This document shows positions 42,174-50,721 of a DNA stretch of 64,000 bases, one piece after another. Under the pieces are notes generated by a model. That model saw only the letters and a list, made by a program, of their open reading frames with translations. It had not been told where the DNA came from and did no database searches. Location of the stretch: NCBI RefSeq assembly GCF_024300825.1, contig NZ_CP101323.1:1240001-1304000 (forward strand), in the 5' to 3' direction. Origin of the DNA: Natronomonas gomsonensis. Lineage in GTDB: Archaea > Halobacteriota > Halobacteria > Halobacteriales > Haloarculaceae. Within the stretch, counting starts at the first letter, position 1. Each line of letters starts with the position of its first letter. The translations under genes were made by a program, and so were the position numbers.

Positions 42174-43036
42174 GCCCCATCGCCCGGGCTACTGGGGTTT
42201 TCGGTCAGGAACGACCGGAGTTCCGCTCGATACGCCTCGGGAACGTCCTCTACGACCCAGTGGAACGCCTTCGGGAGCCGCGACAGCTCCCCTCCGAGGT
42301 CGTCGGCGAGCCGTTCGCCGTACTCGATTGGCTGCATCACGTCGTCTTCGGCCCACAGACACAGCAACTCGGCGTCGATGTCCCCGTAGGGGATTTCGGT
42401 CGTGTGGTTGGTGTTGGTCGCCACCGCCGCCCGCGAGATGGCGCGTTTGCCACCCTCACGGAGCCACGGTTCCTTCATCCCCTCGACGAAGGCGGGGTCG
42501 GCGTCGCCGTAGGCACCCTCCGCGAAGGCGAAATCCAGTTTCGCTTCGAACTCCTCGTCGTCCAACTCGGCCGTCGCCGGCAGGCCGAGGTTGCTGATGA
42601 ACTCGACGGGCCAAGAATCATAACAGACGATGTTCGAGGCGACGAGGCGCTCCACGCGGTCGGTGTGGGCGGCGAAGCGAAGCGCCACACCACCGCCGAT
42701 GTCGTGGGCGACGAGCGTCACGTCACCGAGGCCGAGGTCATCGAGCAGTTCGCCGAGCATGGCCTCCTGGGCGCGAATCGAGCGGTCGAAGCCGTCGTGG
42801 GCGTCGGAGTTGCCGTAGCCCAGCATGTCGGGGACGATGACGCGGTAGTCGTCCTCGAAGGCGGGTGCGACGTGGCGCCACAGAAACGACCACGTCGGGA
42901 TGCCGTGGAGGAAGACGAGCGGGTCGCCGTCCTCGGGGCCTTCGTCACGGTAGGCGACTTCGAGGTCGTGGCCGTCGACGGTGACCGTCGTCGACTCTTG
43001 GACCTCGGTCCACTCCTCGTGTCCCGGCCCCGTCAT
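42170..43036 (-). CDS. Alpha/beta hydrolase of the haloalkane dehalogenase/epoxide hydrolase type
   Basis: A 288-residue alpha/beta hydrolase. The oxyanion motif is FLHGIPTWSFLWR. The nucleophile elbow VAHDIGGG carries Asp112 rather than Ser, as in haloalkane dehalogenases and epoxide hydrolases. The acid is within LWAEDDVMQP and the catalytic His is in FHWVVEDVPE. The halide-stabilising residues of true dehalogenases (Asn in HGNP, Trp in HDWG) are here Ile and Ile, so a dehalogenase role is doubtful. It is sandwiched, with 4-bp overlaps, between the regulator and the acyl-CoA dehydrogenase genes. Confidence 0.85.
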   Translation of the reverse strand: MTGPGHEEWTEVQESTTVTVDGHDLEVAYRDEGPEDGDPLVFLHGIPTWSFLWRHVAPAFEDDYRVIVPDMLGYGNSDAHDGFDRSIRAQEAMLGELLDDLGLGDVTLVAHDIGGGVALRFAAHTDRVERLVASNIVCYDSWPVEFISNLGLPATAELDDEEFEAKLDFAFAEGAYGDADPAFVEGMKEPWLREGGKRAISRAAVATNTNHTTEIPYGDIDAELLCLWAEDDVMQPIEYGERLADDLGGELSRLPKAFHWVVEDVPEAYRAELRSFLTENPSSPGDGA

Positions 43037-44178
43037 AGAACGCGGTCGGAGATGATGTTCTTCTGGATTTCCGAGGTGCCCTCGTAGATTTTCGTGATGC
43101 GAGCGTCACGGTAGATGCGCTCGACGGGGTGGTCGGAGACGTAGCCCGCGCCGCCGTGTACCTGAATCGCCTCGTCGGCGACGTCGACGGCGTGTTCGGA
43201 GGCGAACAGTTTCGCCATCGACGCCAGTCGGACGGCGGTGTCGTCTTTGTCGCCCTCGACGTGGCTGGCGGCACGGTAGGTCAACGAGCGAGCGGCCTCC
43301 ACGTCGGTCGCCATCTCGGCGACCTTGTGCTCGATGGCCTGGAACTCCTTGATCTTCTGGCCGAACTGCTCGCGGTCGTTAGCGTAGTCGACGGCAGCGT
43401 CGAGTGCGCCCTGTGCCGCACCGACCGCCTGTGAGGCGACGCTCGTCCGACCGGAGGCGAAGAAGTCCATCAGCTGGTAGAAGCCCTCGTTCTTCTCGCC
43501 GATGATGTTCTCCTCGGGAACGCGGACGTCGTCGATGACGACCTCAGCGAGGTCTGAGGCCCGAATACCGAGTTTATTGTCGATTTTCGAGGGCTTGAAG
43601 CCGGGGTCGTCGGTGGGGACGAGGAACGCGGTGATGCCGCGGTGGGCCGGGTCGGCGTCGGGGTTGGTTTTCGTCATCACGACCGCCACGTCGGCGACCG
43701 TGCCGTTGGTAATCCACATCTTGTTGCCGTTGAGGACGTAGCCGTCGCCGTCTTCCTCGGCGACCGTCTCGATGCCCGCGACGTTCGAGCCGTGGGCCGG
43801 CTCGGAGATACAGGAACAGGATGCCGACTCGCCGTTGGCGATTTTCGGCAGCCACTCCTCTTTCATCCACTCGTCGCCGTATTCGAGAATCATCGACGAT
43901 CCGAAGCCCGCCGACCCCACCGCCGACCCGATGCCGGGGTCGGCCCGCCACAGTTCCTCGGTGACGATACACCGAGAGAGCATGTCCATCCCCGCGCCGT
44001 CGTACTCCATCGGAATGTGCGGCGCGACGAAGTCCAACTCCGCCGCCTTCCGGCGGAGTTCTTCGGGGTACTCCCCGTTTTCGTCGTGCTCGCGGGCGAC
44101 GGGCTTGATTTCTTCCTGTCCGAATTCGCGGACGGCCTCGCGAATCGCTTCGTGCTCGGCCGAAAGTTGGAACGCCAT
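43033..44178 (-). CDS. Acyl-CoA dehydrogenase
   Basis: A 381-residue FAD enzyme that oxidises acyl-CoA to enoyl-CoA. Seen are the first ACAD signature region (CSCISEPAHGSNVAGIET), 'GNKMWITNG', the FAD-binding 'SQAVGAAQGALDAAVDYA', and a C-terminal IYEGTSEIQKN whose Glu is the usual catalytic base. The length is typical of short/branched-chain ACADs. It heads the run with the hydrolase and regulator and lies just downstream of the crotonase-family gene. Confidence 0.93.
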   Translation of the reverse strand: MAFQLSAEHEAIREAVREFGQEEIKPVAREHDENGEYPEELRRKAAELDFVAPHIPMEYDGAGMDMLSRCIVTEELWRADPGIGSAVGSAGFGSSMILEYGDEWMKEEWLPKIANGESASCSCISEPAHGSNVAGIETVAEEDGDGYVLNGNKMWITNGTVADVAVVMTKTNPDADPAHRGITAFLVPTDDPGFKPSKIDNKLGIRASDLAEVVIDDVRVPEENIIGEKNEGFYQLMDFFASGRTSVASQAVGAAQGALDAAVDYANDREQFGQKIKEFQAIEHKVAEMATDVEAARSLTYRAASHVEGDKDDTAVRLASMAKLFASEHAVDVADEAIQVHGGAGYVSDHPVERIYRDARITKIYEGTSEIQKNIISDRVL

Positions 44179-44250
44179 ATCCGAACTCTAGGTTCCCGTT
44201 GCAAAATAGATTTGCCAAACGGTACAACAGTGTTAAGTTCTTTACCGAGT

Positions 44251-44267
44251 GACAGACACTCTCTGTC
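44251..44267. promoter_or_regulatory. Short perfect dyad between the crotonase and acyl-CoA dehydrogenase genes
   Basis: GACAGA (44251-44256) and TCTGTC (44262-44267) with a 5-base spacer. It sits just after the crotonase stop and about 75 bp before the ACAD start. It could be an operator for the acd operon or a weak terminator; no T-run follows. Confidence 0.3.
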
Positions 44268-44273
44268 GAGTCG

Positions 44274-45065
44274 TTACTTGCCCTCGAATTCGGGTTTGCG
44301 GCCCTCCATGAACGCGTTGGCTCCCTCGACGTGGTCGTCGGTCGCGAAGACTGCGGCCTGGGCAGCCGCCTCGTTGTCGAGGGCATCCTTCAGGCTGGCG
44401 TTGAACCCCTGTTCGATGAGTTTCTTCGAGGTCCGAAGCGCGACCGTCGGCCCGGTTGCGATGGGTTCGATGAACTCCTCGACTTGCTCCTCGAAGTCCT
44501 CCTCGTAGACGTGGTTGAACAGCCCGAGTTCGCCGGCCTCCTCGGCGTCGAGCAGTTCGCCGGTGAAGACGAGTTCCTTCGCCTTGCTGGCGCCGACCTG
44601 TCGCGGCAGGAGATACGACGTGCCGGTGTCGATTGCGAGACCGACCTGCCGGAAGCCGAAGGAAATCTGGGCGTCGGCGGAGGCGAGCGTCACGTCGGCG
44701 GCGATGGCGAGGTTCGCACCCGCGCCGTAGGCCGTGCCGTCGACCTTGGCGATGGTCGGGAGGTGGAACTCGGCGACGCGCTGGATGGCCCGACTCGTGT
44801 CGTGTTGGATGCCTTCGACGGCCTCGTGGAGTTCGGCGGTGCCGCTCATCAACTCGACCATGGAGTTCACGTCGCCGCCGGCACAGAACGTCCCCTCCTT
44901 GCCGGTGACGACGAGACAGCGGGCCTCATCGGAGTCCTCGACTTCGTCGACGGCGTCGACGATAGCGTTGGACATCTCCTCGGAAAGCGCATTGCGGTTG
45001 TCGGGTCGGTTCAGCGTTATCGTCGCGACGCCCTCGTCGATATCGAGGAGCACTGGGTCACTCAT
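44274..45065 (-). CDS. Enoyl-CoA hydratase/isomerase (crotonase) family, PaaG-like
   Basis: With the ATG at 45065 the protein is 263 aa (an ATG at 45080 would add five). The crotonase fold's two CoA-oxyanion segments are present: FCAGGDVNSM near 60 and 'DGTAYGAGANLAIAADVTLA'. The two catalytic Glu of hydratases are replaced by Asn118 and Arg139, while Asp146 (AIDTGTS) is kept, as in PaaG-type isomerases. An isomerase or related acyl-CoA role is more likely than simple hydration. A striking dyad lies at its promoter. Confidence 0.9.
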   Translation of the reverse strand: MSDPVLLDIDEGVATITLNRPDNRNALSEEMSNAIVDAVDEVEDSDEARCLVVTGKEGTFCAGGDVNSMVELMSGTAELHEAVEGIQHDTSRAIQRVAEFHLPTIAKVDGTAYGAGANLAIAADVTLASADAQISFGFRQVGLAIDTGTSYLLPRQVGASKAKELVFTGELLDAEEAGELGLFNHVYEEDFEEQVEEFIEPIATGPTVALRTSKKLIEQGFNASLKDALDNEAAAQAAVFATDDHVEGANAFMEGRKPEFEGK

Positions 45066-45104
45066 GATACGTCTCGACATGCGAGGCCACCGGCTAAAGT
45101 GTTG

Positions 45105-45165
45105 CCACGTGGTTGACCATCGTTTGTCAACCTTGCCCCCCGAGTTAACGGCGAAAATATAAAGT
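45105..45165 (-). promoter_or_regulatory. Promoter of the crotonase gene with an operator-like dyad and an adjacent palindrome
   Basis: On the minus strand a TATA-like tttatatttt lies near 45155-45164, predicting a start site near 45130. There GGTTGAC (45111-45117) and GTCAACC (45126-45132) form a perfect 7-bp inverted repeat with an 8-base spacer. The octamer palindrome CCACGTGG (45105-45112) abuts it. A repressor at the dyad would cover the start site. Confidence 0.45.
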
Positions 45166-45204
45166 CGCTTTTCAGTTACGATTGCTCACCGAGAGGTCGG
45201 TTCC

Positions 45205-46008
45205 CTACTCGCTGCCGAGGTACGCCTCTTGGACGTCCGGGTTCTCCCGGATTTCCTCGGGCGTCCCCTCCGCGAGCAGTTCGCCGAAGTTGATGACGAT
45301 GGCCCTGTCGATGAGTTCGAGCAACCCGCGCATGTTGTGGTCGACGACGACGAGCGTCGTTCCCTCCTCGCGGAGTTCGGTCAGCAGACTCGAAATCTGT
45401 CCGATTTCGCCCTCCGCCAGCCCCGCGAAGGGTTCGTCGATTAGCATCATGTCGGGGTCGGTCGCCATCGCACGGGCGAGTTCCAACCGGAGCATCCCCG
45501 CGTGGGGGAGTTCGTCGGGCATCCGGTGCATCTCCTCGCCCAGACCGACGCGTTCGCACAACTCGATGGCCTGCGCTCGCGTCTCCCCGCGCAGGCCGCT
45601 CGTCGAGAACAGTCGGTCGGGAACCAGCGCCGTCTGGACGTTCGCGAGGATGGTCCGGTCCTCGAAGGGCCGGAACTCCTGGAACGTCCGTGCCAGTCCC
45701 TTTCCGACCATCTCGTAGGCGGGAAGACCGGTGACGTCCTCGCCGCGGTAGTACACCGTCCCCTCCGTCGGGGGATACCGGCCGGTGATGCAGTTGAACG
45801 TCGTCGACTTCCCGGCGCCGTTCGGGCCGATGAAGCCGAGTATCTCCTGTTCTTCGACCGCAAACGAGAGGTCGTCGACCGCGGTCAGTCCACCGAAGCG
45901 CTTGGTGAGACCGTCCGCGACCAACACGCCGTCGTCGGGGTCGAAATTGCGGGCGTCGTCGGCCCCCGGCGTCTGCTCGGCGTCGCCCAATTGGGCTTCG
46001 CTGCTCAT
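45205..46008 (-). CDS. livG: ABC transporter ATP-binding protein, branched-chain amino acid type
   Basis: A 267-residue ABC ATPase: Walker A GPNGAGKSTTF, 'RTFQEFRPFEDRTILANV' (Q-loop region), Walker B MMLIDEPFAGLAEG and H-loop VVDHNMRGLLEL. The 'NPDVQEAYLGSE' C-terminus is typical of LivG. The signature segment reads LPHAGMLRLELARAMA instead of LSGGQ, a divergent form. It overlaps livM by 4 bp. No livF-type second ATPase is present, so the transporter either uses a LivG dimer or borrows a LivF. Confidence 0.92.
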   Translation of the reverse strand: MSSEAQLGDAEQTPGADDARNFDPDDGVLVADGLTKRFGGLTAVDDLSFAVEEQEILGFIGPNGAGKSTTFNCITGRYPPTEGTVYYRGEDVTGLPAYEMVGKGLARTFQEFRPFEDRTILANVQTALVPDRLFSTSGLRGETRAQAIELCERVGLGEEMHRMPDELPHAGMLRLELARAMATDPDMMLIDEPFAGLAEGEIGQISSLLTELREEGTTLVVVDHNMRGLLELIDRAIVINFGELLAEGTPEEIRENPDVQEAYLGSE

Positions 46009-47156
46009 CGGCGCTCACCTCCGAACAACTCACGGAGGTCGTCGGTCCACGACTCGACGATACGTTCGCCGCGGCTCTTGCCGCCGTCTGCGACCGCTTC
46101 ACCCGCCTGTGGTTCCGAGCGAGCGCGCCACTCGCCGACCACCCGGGGGACGATTCCCTCCGGCAGGTAAAACAGGAATCCGAGAGTCACGATGCCGAAC
46201 AGCAGGAAGTAGACCTCGCCAACCGGGACGTTGACGACGGGAATCGTAAATTCGAGGTTCCGCAGGAACACCCGAAGTAGATAGAAGAACAGGCCACCGA
46301 TGGCGGCGCCGGTGATGGTGCCGATGCCGCCGAGGATGGCGGCGACGATGACCTCGATGCTGATGATGAGCGCCAGCAGTTCGGAGACGTTGAAGCCGCC
46401 GACACTGTGACCGTACATCGCGCCCGCGAGGCCGCCGATTAGCCCCGAAAGCACGAAGGCGAACAGTTTGAACTTCGCGGGGTTCTTGCCGGTCGCCGCG
46501 ACGGATATCTCGTCAGCACGGATGGCCGTGAACACCATCCCCGCATCCGAGCGGGTGATGGCGACGAAGACGACCAGTGCGAACAGGAACACGAACAGCG
46601 CGAGGTAGTACCCCGAGTAGGGGTCGAACCCGGGCGACGGTATCGGTCCGATGGCGCTGAACTTCTCGACGGTGCCGACGCTCACGAGGCCGAGTTCCCC
46701 ACCGGTCAAGTCCGGGAAGAACCGGAACACCGAGATGAGGATAATCGGCGTCACGAGCGTGATAAGCGAGAAGTACGGCCCCTTGACGCGCAGCGACGGG
46801 AAGCCGATGAGCAACCCGGCGAGGCCCGCCGCGACTGCACCGAGGGGCGCCGCAATCCACGGGTCGAGACCCATATGCAGGTTCAACATCCCCGAGGTGT
46901 AGCCGCCGACCCCGAAGAACAGCCCGTGACCGAACGAGATTTCGCCAGTGTAGCCGGAGACGAAGTCCCAGCTCATCACGAACGTCGCGAAGAACAGCGC
47001 CGACGAGAGGTAAATCGCGTAAATCGCCGGGATGACGAGCGGCAGGACGAACAGCGACAGGATACCGAGCAGGCCGACCTGCTGGTGGCGCTGCATCTCG
47101 ACGGGGTTGAGGATGTCGCCCCACGACTTCAAATCGGATTGGGTCTGTCCCGACAT
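46005..47156 (-). CDS. livM: Branched-chain amino acid-type ABC permease
   Basis: A 383-residue polytopic permease. The family pattern is clear: 'GYTGEISFGHGLFFGVGGYT' early, 'FPSLRVKGPYFSLITLVTP', 'RADEISVAATGKNPAKFKLF' (coupling helix/EAA-like loop), and 'GGIGTITGAAIGGLFFYLL'. It pairs with LivH as the membrane dimer. A hydrophilic C-terminal tail (about 40 residues) is longer than usual. Located between livG and livH with 4-bp overlap and 1-bp gap. Confidence 0.93.
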   Translation of the reverse strand: MSGQTQSDLKSWGDILNPVEMQRHQQVGLLGILSLFVLPLVIPAIYAIYLSSALFFATFVMSWDFVSGYTGEISFGHGLFFGVGGYTSGMLNLHMGLDPWIAAPLGAVAAGLAGLLIGFPSLRVKGPYFSLITLVTPIILISVFRFFPDLTGGELGLVSVGTVEKFSAIGPIPSPGFDPYSGYYLALFVFLFALVVFVAITRSDAGMVFTAIRADEISVAATGKNPAKFKLFAFVLSGLIGGLAGAMYGHSVGGFNVSELLALIISIEVIVAAILGGIGTITGAAIGGLFFYLLRVFLRNLEFTIPVVNVPVGEVYFLLFGIVTLGFLFYLPEGIVPRVVGEWRARSEPQAGEAVADGGKSRGERIVESWTDDLRELFGGERR

Positions 47157-47157
47157 C

Positions 47158-48021
47158 TCACTCCTCCACGAGTTCGCGGCCGAAGAGGCCCTTGGGTCTG
47201 ATGAGCAACACGAGCACCAACACGACCAGCGCCGAAACCCCAGCGAGCCGTTCGCTGAGGAACTGAATCGTCATCTGATCGAGGAAACTGATGAGGTAGG
47301 CGCCGATGACACTCCCGCGGATGCTGCCGAGACCACCCAACACGACGATGGAGAACGACAGCAGCAGCGGATTGCGACCCATCAGTGGGTTCGCCGTCTG
47401 GAACGATGCGAGGAACAGCCCCGCGAGACCGGCGAGGGCGCCGGCGAGCACCCACGTGTAGGAGTACACCTGCTCGGAGTCGATGCCGACGAGCGCGGCG
47501 CCTTTATCCGACATCGAGGTCGCGAGAATGGCCTTTCCGGTTCGCGTCCGGTTGACGAAGTAAAACAGGCCACCGATGAGCACCCACGACAGCACGAACA
47601 CGAGGATGCGGTTGAGTTGGATGCTGTCGCTGAGGACGGTAATCGACCCATCGAGGAGTTGCGGCACGAGCAACTCCTCGCCGCCGAAGATGACGAGCAT
47701 CAGTTGCTCGACAACGATGGCGACGACCAGCGTCAGGATGAGCACGGTGACCGGATTGTGTCGGACTTTACTGATGAGACCCTTGTACAGCGCAAGGGAG
47801 AACGCCCCGGAGATGACTGCCGCGGCGATGGCACCGAGAACGATACTTCCCGTGGCGGCGTCGACGGCGTAGGCGCTGTAGGCGCCCACGGTGATTATCG
47901 CCCCGTGGGAGAGGTTCAACACCCCGCCCACGCCGAAGATGAGCGTGAAGCCGATGGCTACCAACGAGTACAACGCCCCCAACATGAGGACGTTCGTCGC
48001 GATAGTGATGGCACTTACCAT
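47158..48021 (-). CDS. livH: Branched-chain amino acid-type ABC permease
   Basis: A 287-residue LivH-type permease with eight or so membrane segments. Motifs include 'LYSLVAIGFTLIFGVGGVLN' with the nearby 'SHGAIITVGAYSAY', the coupling-loop element 'DKGAALVGIDSEQVYSYTWV', and 'VVLGGLGSIRGSVIGAYLIS'. It forms the channel with LivM. It lies 6 bp downstream of the binding-protein gene in the same operon. Confidence 0.93.
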   Translation of the reverse strand: MVSAITIATNVLMLGALYSLVAIGFTLIFGVGGVLNLSHGAIITVGAYSAYAVDAATGSIVLGAIAAAVISGAFSLALYKGLISKVRHNPVTVLILTLVVAIVVEQLMLVIFGGEELLVPQLLDGSITVLSDSIQLNRILVFVLSWVLIGGLFYFVNRTRTGKAILATSMSDKGAALVGIDSEQVYSYTWVLAGALAGLAGLFLASFQTANPLMGRNPLLLSFSIVVLGGLGSIRGSVIGAYLISFLDQMTIQFLSERLAGVSALVVLVLVLLIRPKGLFGRELVEE

Positions 48022-48027
48022 CGTGTC

Positions 48028-49359
48028 TTAGGCCCACGGTGGCGACTGGTACTCTGCTTCCTCCAGGTCGTCGGGCCAGAGGACGCGCTGGTGGCCCTCG
48101 CCGCTTTCGTCGGCCTGCCACTGGAAGTAGACGCCTTGTGCGTAGTCGGCGCCGTACCGGACGTCGTGGGGGAACCGGCCGTCGGGACCGAAGAATTCGA
48201 TATTCCCACCGGTGCCGGTGTAGGACATCCCCTCCAGTTCGGAGACGAGGTCGTCGCTGTTGACGCTCTCGGTCGCCTCGATGGCCTCCTTTATCATGTA
48301 CACCGCGTCGTACGCCGAGTAGCCGGTGTACACCGGGAGACTGTCGTATTCCTCTTGATAGGCGTCGGCGTACGGTACCGTCTTCTCGGTGACCTCGGAG
48401 TTGGCCGTCGCCGTCGTCTGTGAGAACGTCGAGATGGCTGCTCCCTGAGTCGCCTCGTAGAACGACGGCAACTGCGTCGGGACGTGGATACCACCGAAGC
48501 CGAACGGCCGCTGCTGTTGGGCCCACTGGACGAGCGCCGTCGTCCCGGTGTGTGCTAGGGCCGTGTAGGCGCCGTCGACCTCGTCGGACTCGAGTTGGTC
48601 GTACACCGGTGTGAAGTCCTCGGTGCCCTCCGCAACACGGCGGACCTCGGTTACCTCGACGCCGGCCTCCTCTTCGAGTTGGGACTGAATATCGTTAGTA
48701 ATCGGCTCCGTCCACTTGTAGTCCTCCGCGAGGAAGGCGATTTTCTCCCAGCCCATCTCCTCGAAGCGGTCCGCAGCGAACTGAACCTGTGACTCACCGA
48801 GGAACACGGAGTTGATGGGACCGACACGGAACCAGTACTTGTTCCGGTCGTAGTTCTCCTCGACGAGGGCGGGGGCCTCCGGCGTCGCGGCACCCGCGGT
48901 GAGGTGGACGGTGCTCTGCTGGGCGATGTTACCCATAATCGACAGCAGGCTCTCGGAGCCGAAGATGCCGACCGTGGCGTCGACGTTCTCGCCGGTCGTC
49001 AGCTCCTGGTAGACCTCACGGGTCGTCCCGGGCTGGTCCTTCGTGTCCTTCGTCGAGACCTCCACGTCGGCGCCGGCGATGCCGCCGTCGTCGTTGATTT
49101 CGCTGACGGCGAGTTCGGCGCTTTTCAGAATCGAATCGCCCATCGGCGAGTCGGCGGGCCCGAGAGCGCCGATGGTGACGGTGTCGGGAACGCCACCGCC
49201 GCCGTTGCCGTTCCCGTTGCCGCCGCCCAGACAGCCCGCCAAAGCAGTCCCCACGGCCCCTGCACCCGTTGCTCTCAGGAACGAGCGTCGATTGACCCCG
49301 AGAGCGCTGTTTGTTCGTGAACCGTTCGACCGTCGGCTGCCATTATTATTGTTAACCAT
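48028..49359 (-). CDS. livK: Tat-exported substrate-binding lipoprotein, LivK-type
   Basis: A 443-residue periplasmic-binding-type lipoprotein. The N-terminus has a Tat signal (NRRSFLRATGAGAVGTALAG) with the lipobox LAGC followed by a Gly/Asn linker. The mature part matches type I binding proteins (Peripla_BP_6): 'VTIGALGPADSPMGDSILKS', a Walker-less alpha/beta fold, 'TAGAATPEAPALVEENYDRN' and 'YSAYDAVYMIKEAIEATESV'. Such proteins bind branched-chain amino acids, amides or urea. It is the first gene of the livKHMG operon; a TATA-like box is 32 bp upstream. Confidence 0.93.
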   Translation of the reverse strand: MVNNNNGSRRSNGSRTNSALGVNRRSFLRATGAGAVGTALAGCLGGGNGNGNGGGGVPDTVTIGALGPADSPMGDSILKSAELAVSEINDDGGIAGADVEVSTKDTKDQPGTTREVYQELTTGENVDATVGIFGSESLLSIMGNIAQQSTVHLTAGAATPEAPALVEENYDRNKYWFRVGPINSVFLGESQVQFAADRFEEMGWEKIAFLAEDYKWTEPITNDIQSQLEEEAGVEVTEVRRVAEGTEDFTPVYDQLESDEVDGAYTALAHTGTTALVQWAQQQRPFGFGGIHVPTQLPSFYEATQGAAISTFSQTTATANSEVTEKTVPYADAYQEEYDSLPVYTGYSAYDAVYMIKEAIEATESVNSDDLVSELEGMSYTGTGGNIEFFGPDGRFPHDVRYGADYAQGVYFQWQADESGEGHQRVLWPDDLEEAEYQSPPWA

Positions 49360-49390
49360 TACCGCTATCCGTCCTTATGGGACAACCATC

Positions 49391-49399
49391 ATAAATGTG
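49391..49399 (-). promoter_or_regulatory. TATA-like box for livKHMG
   Basis: Minus-strand cacatttat is centred about 33 bp before the livK ATG (49359). It is the only such box in the 170-bp gap at this distance. Confidence 0.45.
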
Positions 49400-49537
49400 C
49401 TGCTGGTTTCCAGACGACACGATGTTAGAGAAAAAGCAATTTTCTACTACCGATGGTAATATTTGGTGAAAGCGGTCAAATTCTGTAGTTTTTCATGGGC
49501 GAAATTCCATATCCCGGAAAGCGGCATACGTGACAGC

Positions 49538-50293
49538 TCAGCGAGCAGTCCACCCGCCGTCGACCGCCAGCGTCTCGCCGGTTGCATACGAGGCGAGGTC
49601 GCTGGCGAGAAACACCGCCGGCCCGGCGATTTCCTCGGGGTCCGCAAAGCGGTTCAGCGGCGTCCTCGCCTCGATGGAGTCACGCAGGTCGTCGTTTTCC
49701 TGAAGGTCGGTCGTGAGGTCCGTCGCGACGTACCCCGGCGCCAGACAGTTCACCCGCACGTCCGGCGCCCAATCGAGGGCGAGACTCTTCGTCAACCCGA
49801 CCAGTCCGTGTTTGGAGGCGACGTAGGGGTGTTGCCGGGGGAGACCGACGATGCCGCCGACCGACGCGACGTTCAACAGGGTGCCGCCAGCGTCCTTCAG
49901 CGACGACTCGGCAGCACGGGCACAGGCGAAGGCCCCACCCAAATTCACGTCCAGCACCGAATCGAACCCCTCCTCGGAGACGGCCTCCGGCGTTCCCAGC
50001 GCGTCGTCGGGGTTGATGCCGGCGTTGTTGACGACGATGTCGACGCCGAGGTCGCTGGCGATACGGTCAAAACAGGCCTCGACGGCCTCGGTGTCGGCCA
50101 CGTCGAGGGTTTCGGTGCGACTCTCGACGCCGCGGTCACGAACCTCCTCGACGACGGCCTCGACGGCGTCTTCTGTCCGTGCCAGCGGAACGACGTTCGC
50201 GCCAGCGTCGGCGAACCCCAACGCGATTGCCCGGCCGATACCGCGGGAGCCACCAGTGACGACGGCAGTTCGTCCCGAGAGGTCGAGTTCCAT
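49538..50293 (-). CDS. Short-chain dehydrogenase/reductase, 3-oxoacyl reductase-like
   Basis: A 251-residue classical SDR. The Rossmann motif is VVTGGSRGIGRAIAL; the NNAG motif, the catalytic Ser in LLNVASVGG, and YVASKHG (Tyr-x-x-x-Lys) are all present. It most resembles FabG-type NAD(P)-dependent 3-oxoacyl reductases. With the acyl-CoA dehydrogenase and crotonase nearby it may act as the 3-hydroxyacyl dehydrogenase of the same pathway, though it has its own promoter region. Confidence 0.9.
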   Translation of the reverse strand: MELDLSGRTAVVTGGSRGIGRAIALGFADAGANVVPLARTEDAVEAVVEEVRDRGVESRTETLDVADTEAVEACFDRIASDLGVDIVVNNAGINPDDALGTPEAVSEEGFDSVLDVNLGGAFACARAAESSLKDAGGTLLNVASVGGIVGLPRQHPYVASKHGLVGLTKSLALDWAPDVRVNCLAPGYVATDLTTDLQENDDLRDSIEARTPLNRFADPEEIAGPAVFLASDLASYATGETLAVDGGWTAR

Positions 50294-50384
50294 ACCGCCT
50301 CCGCGGCCGGCGTCTGCAAAAAGCCACCTACCGAAGGGAACGCCTTCGTAACGCTCATACGCCCGATACGTCTAAGGGTACCCA

Positions 50385-50669
50385 ATGGAACTGCGCGTCA
50401 TCGAGAACTTGGAGAACGAGTTGTCCATCGAGATTCAGGGCGAAGACCACACGTTCATGAACGTGCTGAAGGGTGCCCTGCTCGAAGTCGAGGGCGTCAC
50501 CGCCGCCACATACGACATGAACCCCGAGCAGTCCGGTGGTCAGACCGACCCCGTCGTCACCATCAAGACCGACGATACGATTGCGCCTCTGGATGCGCTC
50601 GAGGAGGCCACCGGCGGTGTCAAAGAGAAGACCACCGCGTTCCGGGACGCCTTCGAATCCGCGGCCTGA
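50385..50669 (+). CDS. rpoL: DNA-directed RNA polymerase subunit L
   Basis: A 94-residue RpoL (homologue of eukaryotic Rpb11). Family features are the N-terminal '[20 protein letters not shown]', the [18 protein letters not shown] helix and the C-terminal dimer helix. It forms the assembly platform with RpoD. Length normal. Divergent from the SDR gene; a T-rich stretch just after the stop (about 50673-50680) may act in termination. Confidence 0.95.
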   Translation: MELRVIENLENELSIEIQGEDHTFMNVLKGALLEVEGVTAATYDMNPEQSGGQTDPVVTIKTDDTIAPLDALEEATGGVKEKTTAFRDAFESAA

Positions 50670-50721
50670 CGGCTTTTCTCTCCCCGAAACCGCTTTGCGT
50701 CTTCCACTCCGAGCGACGTGT

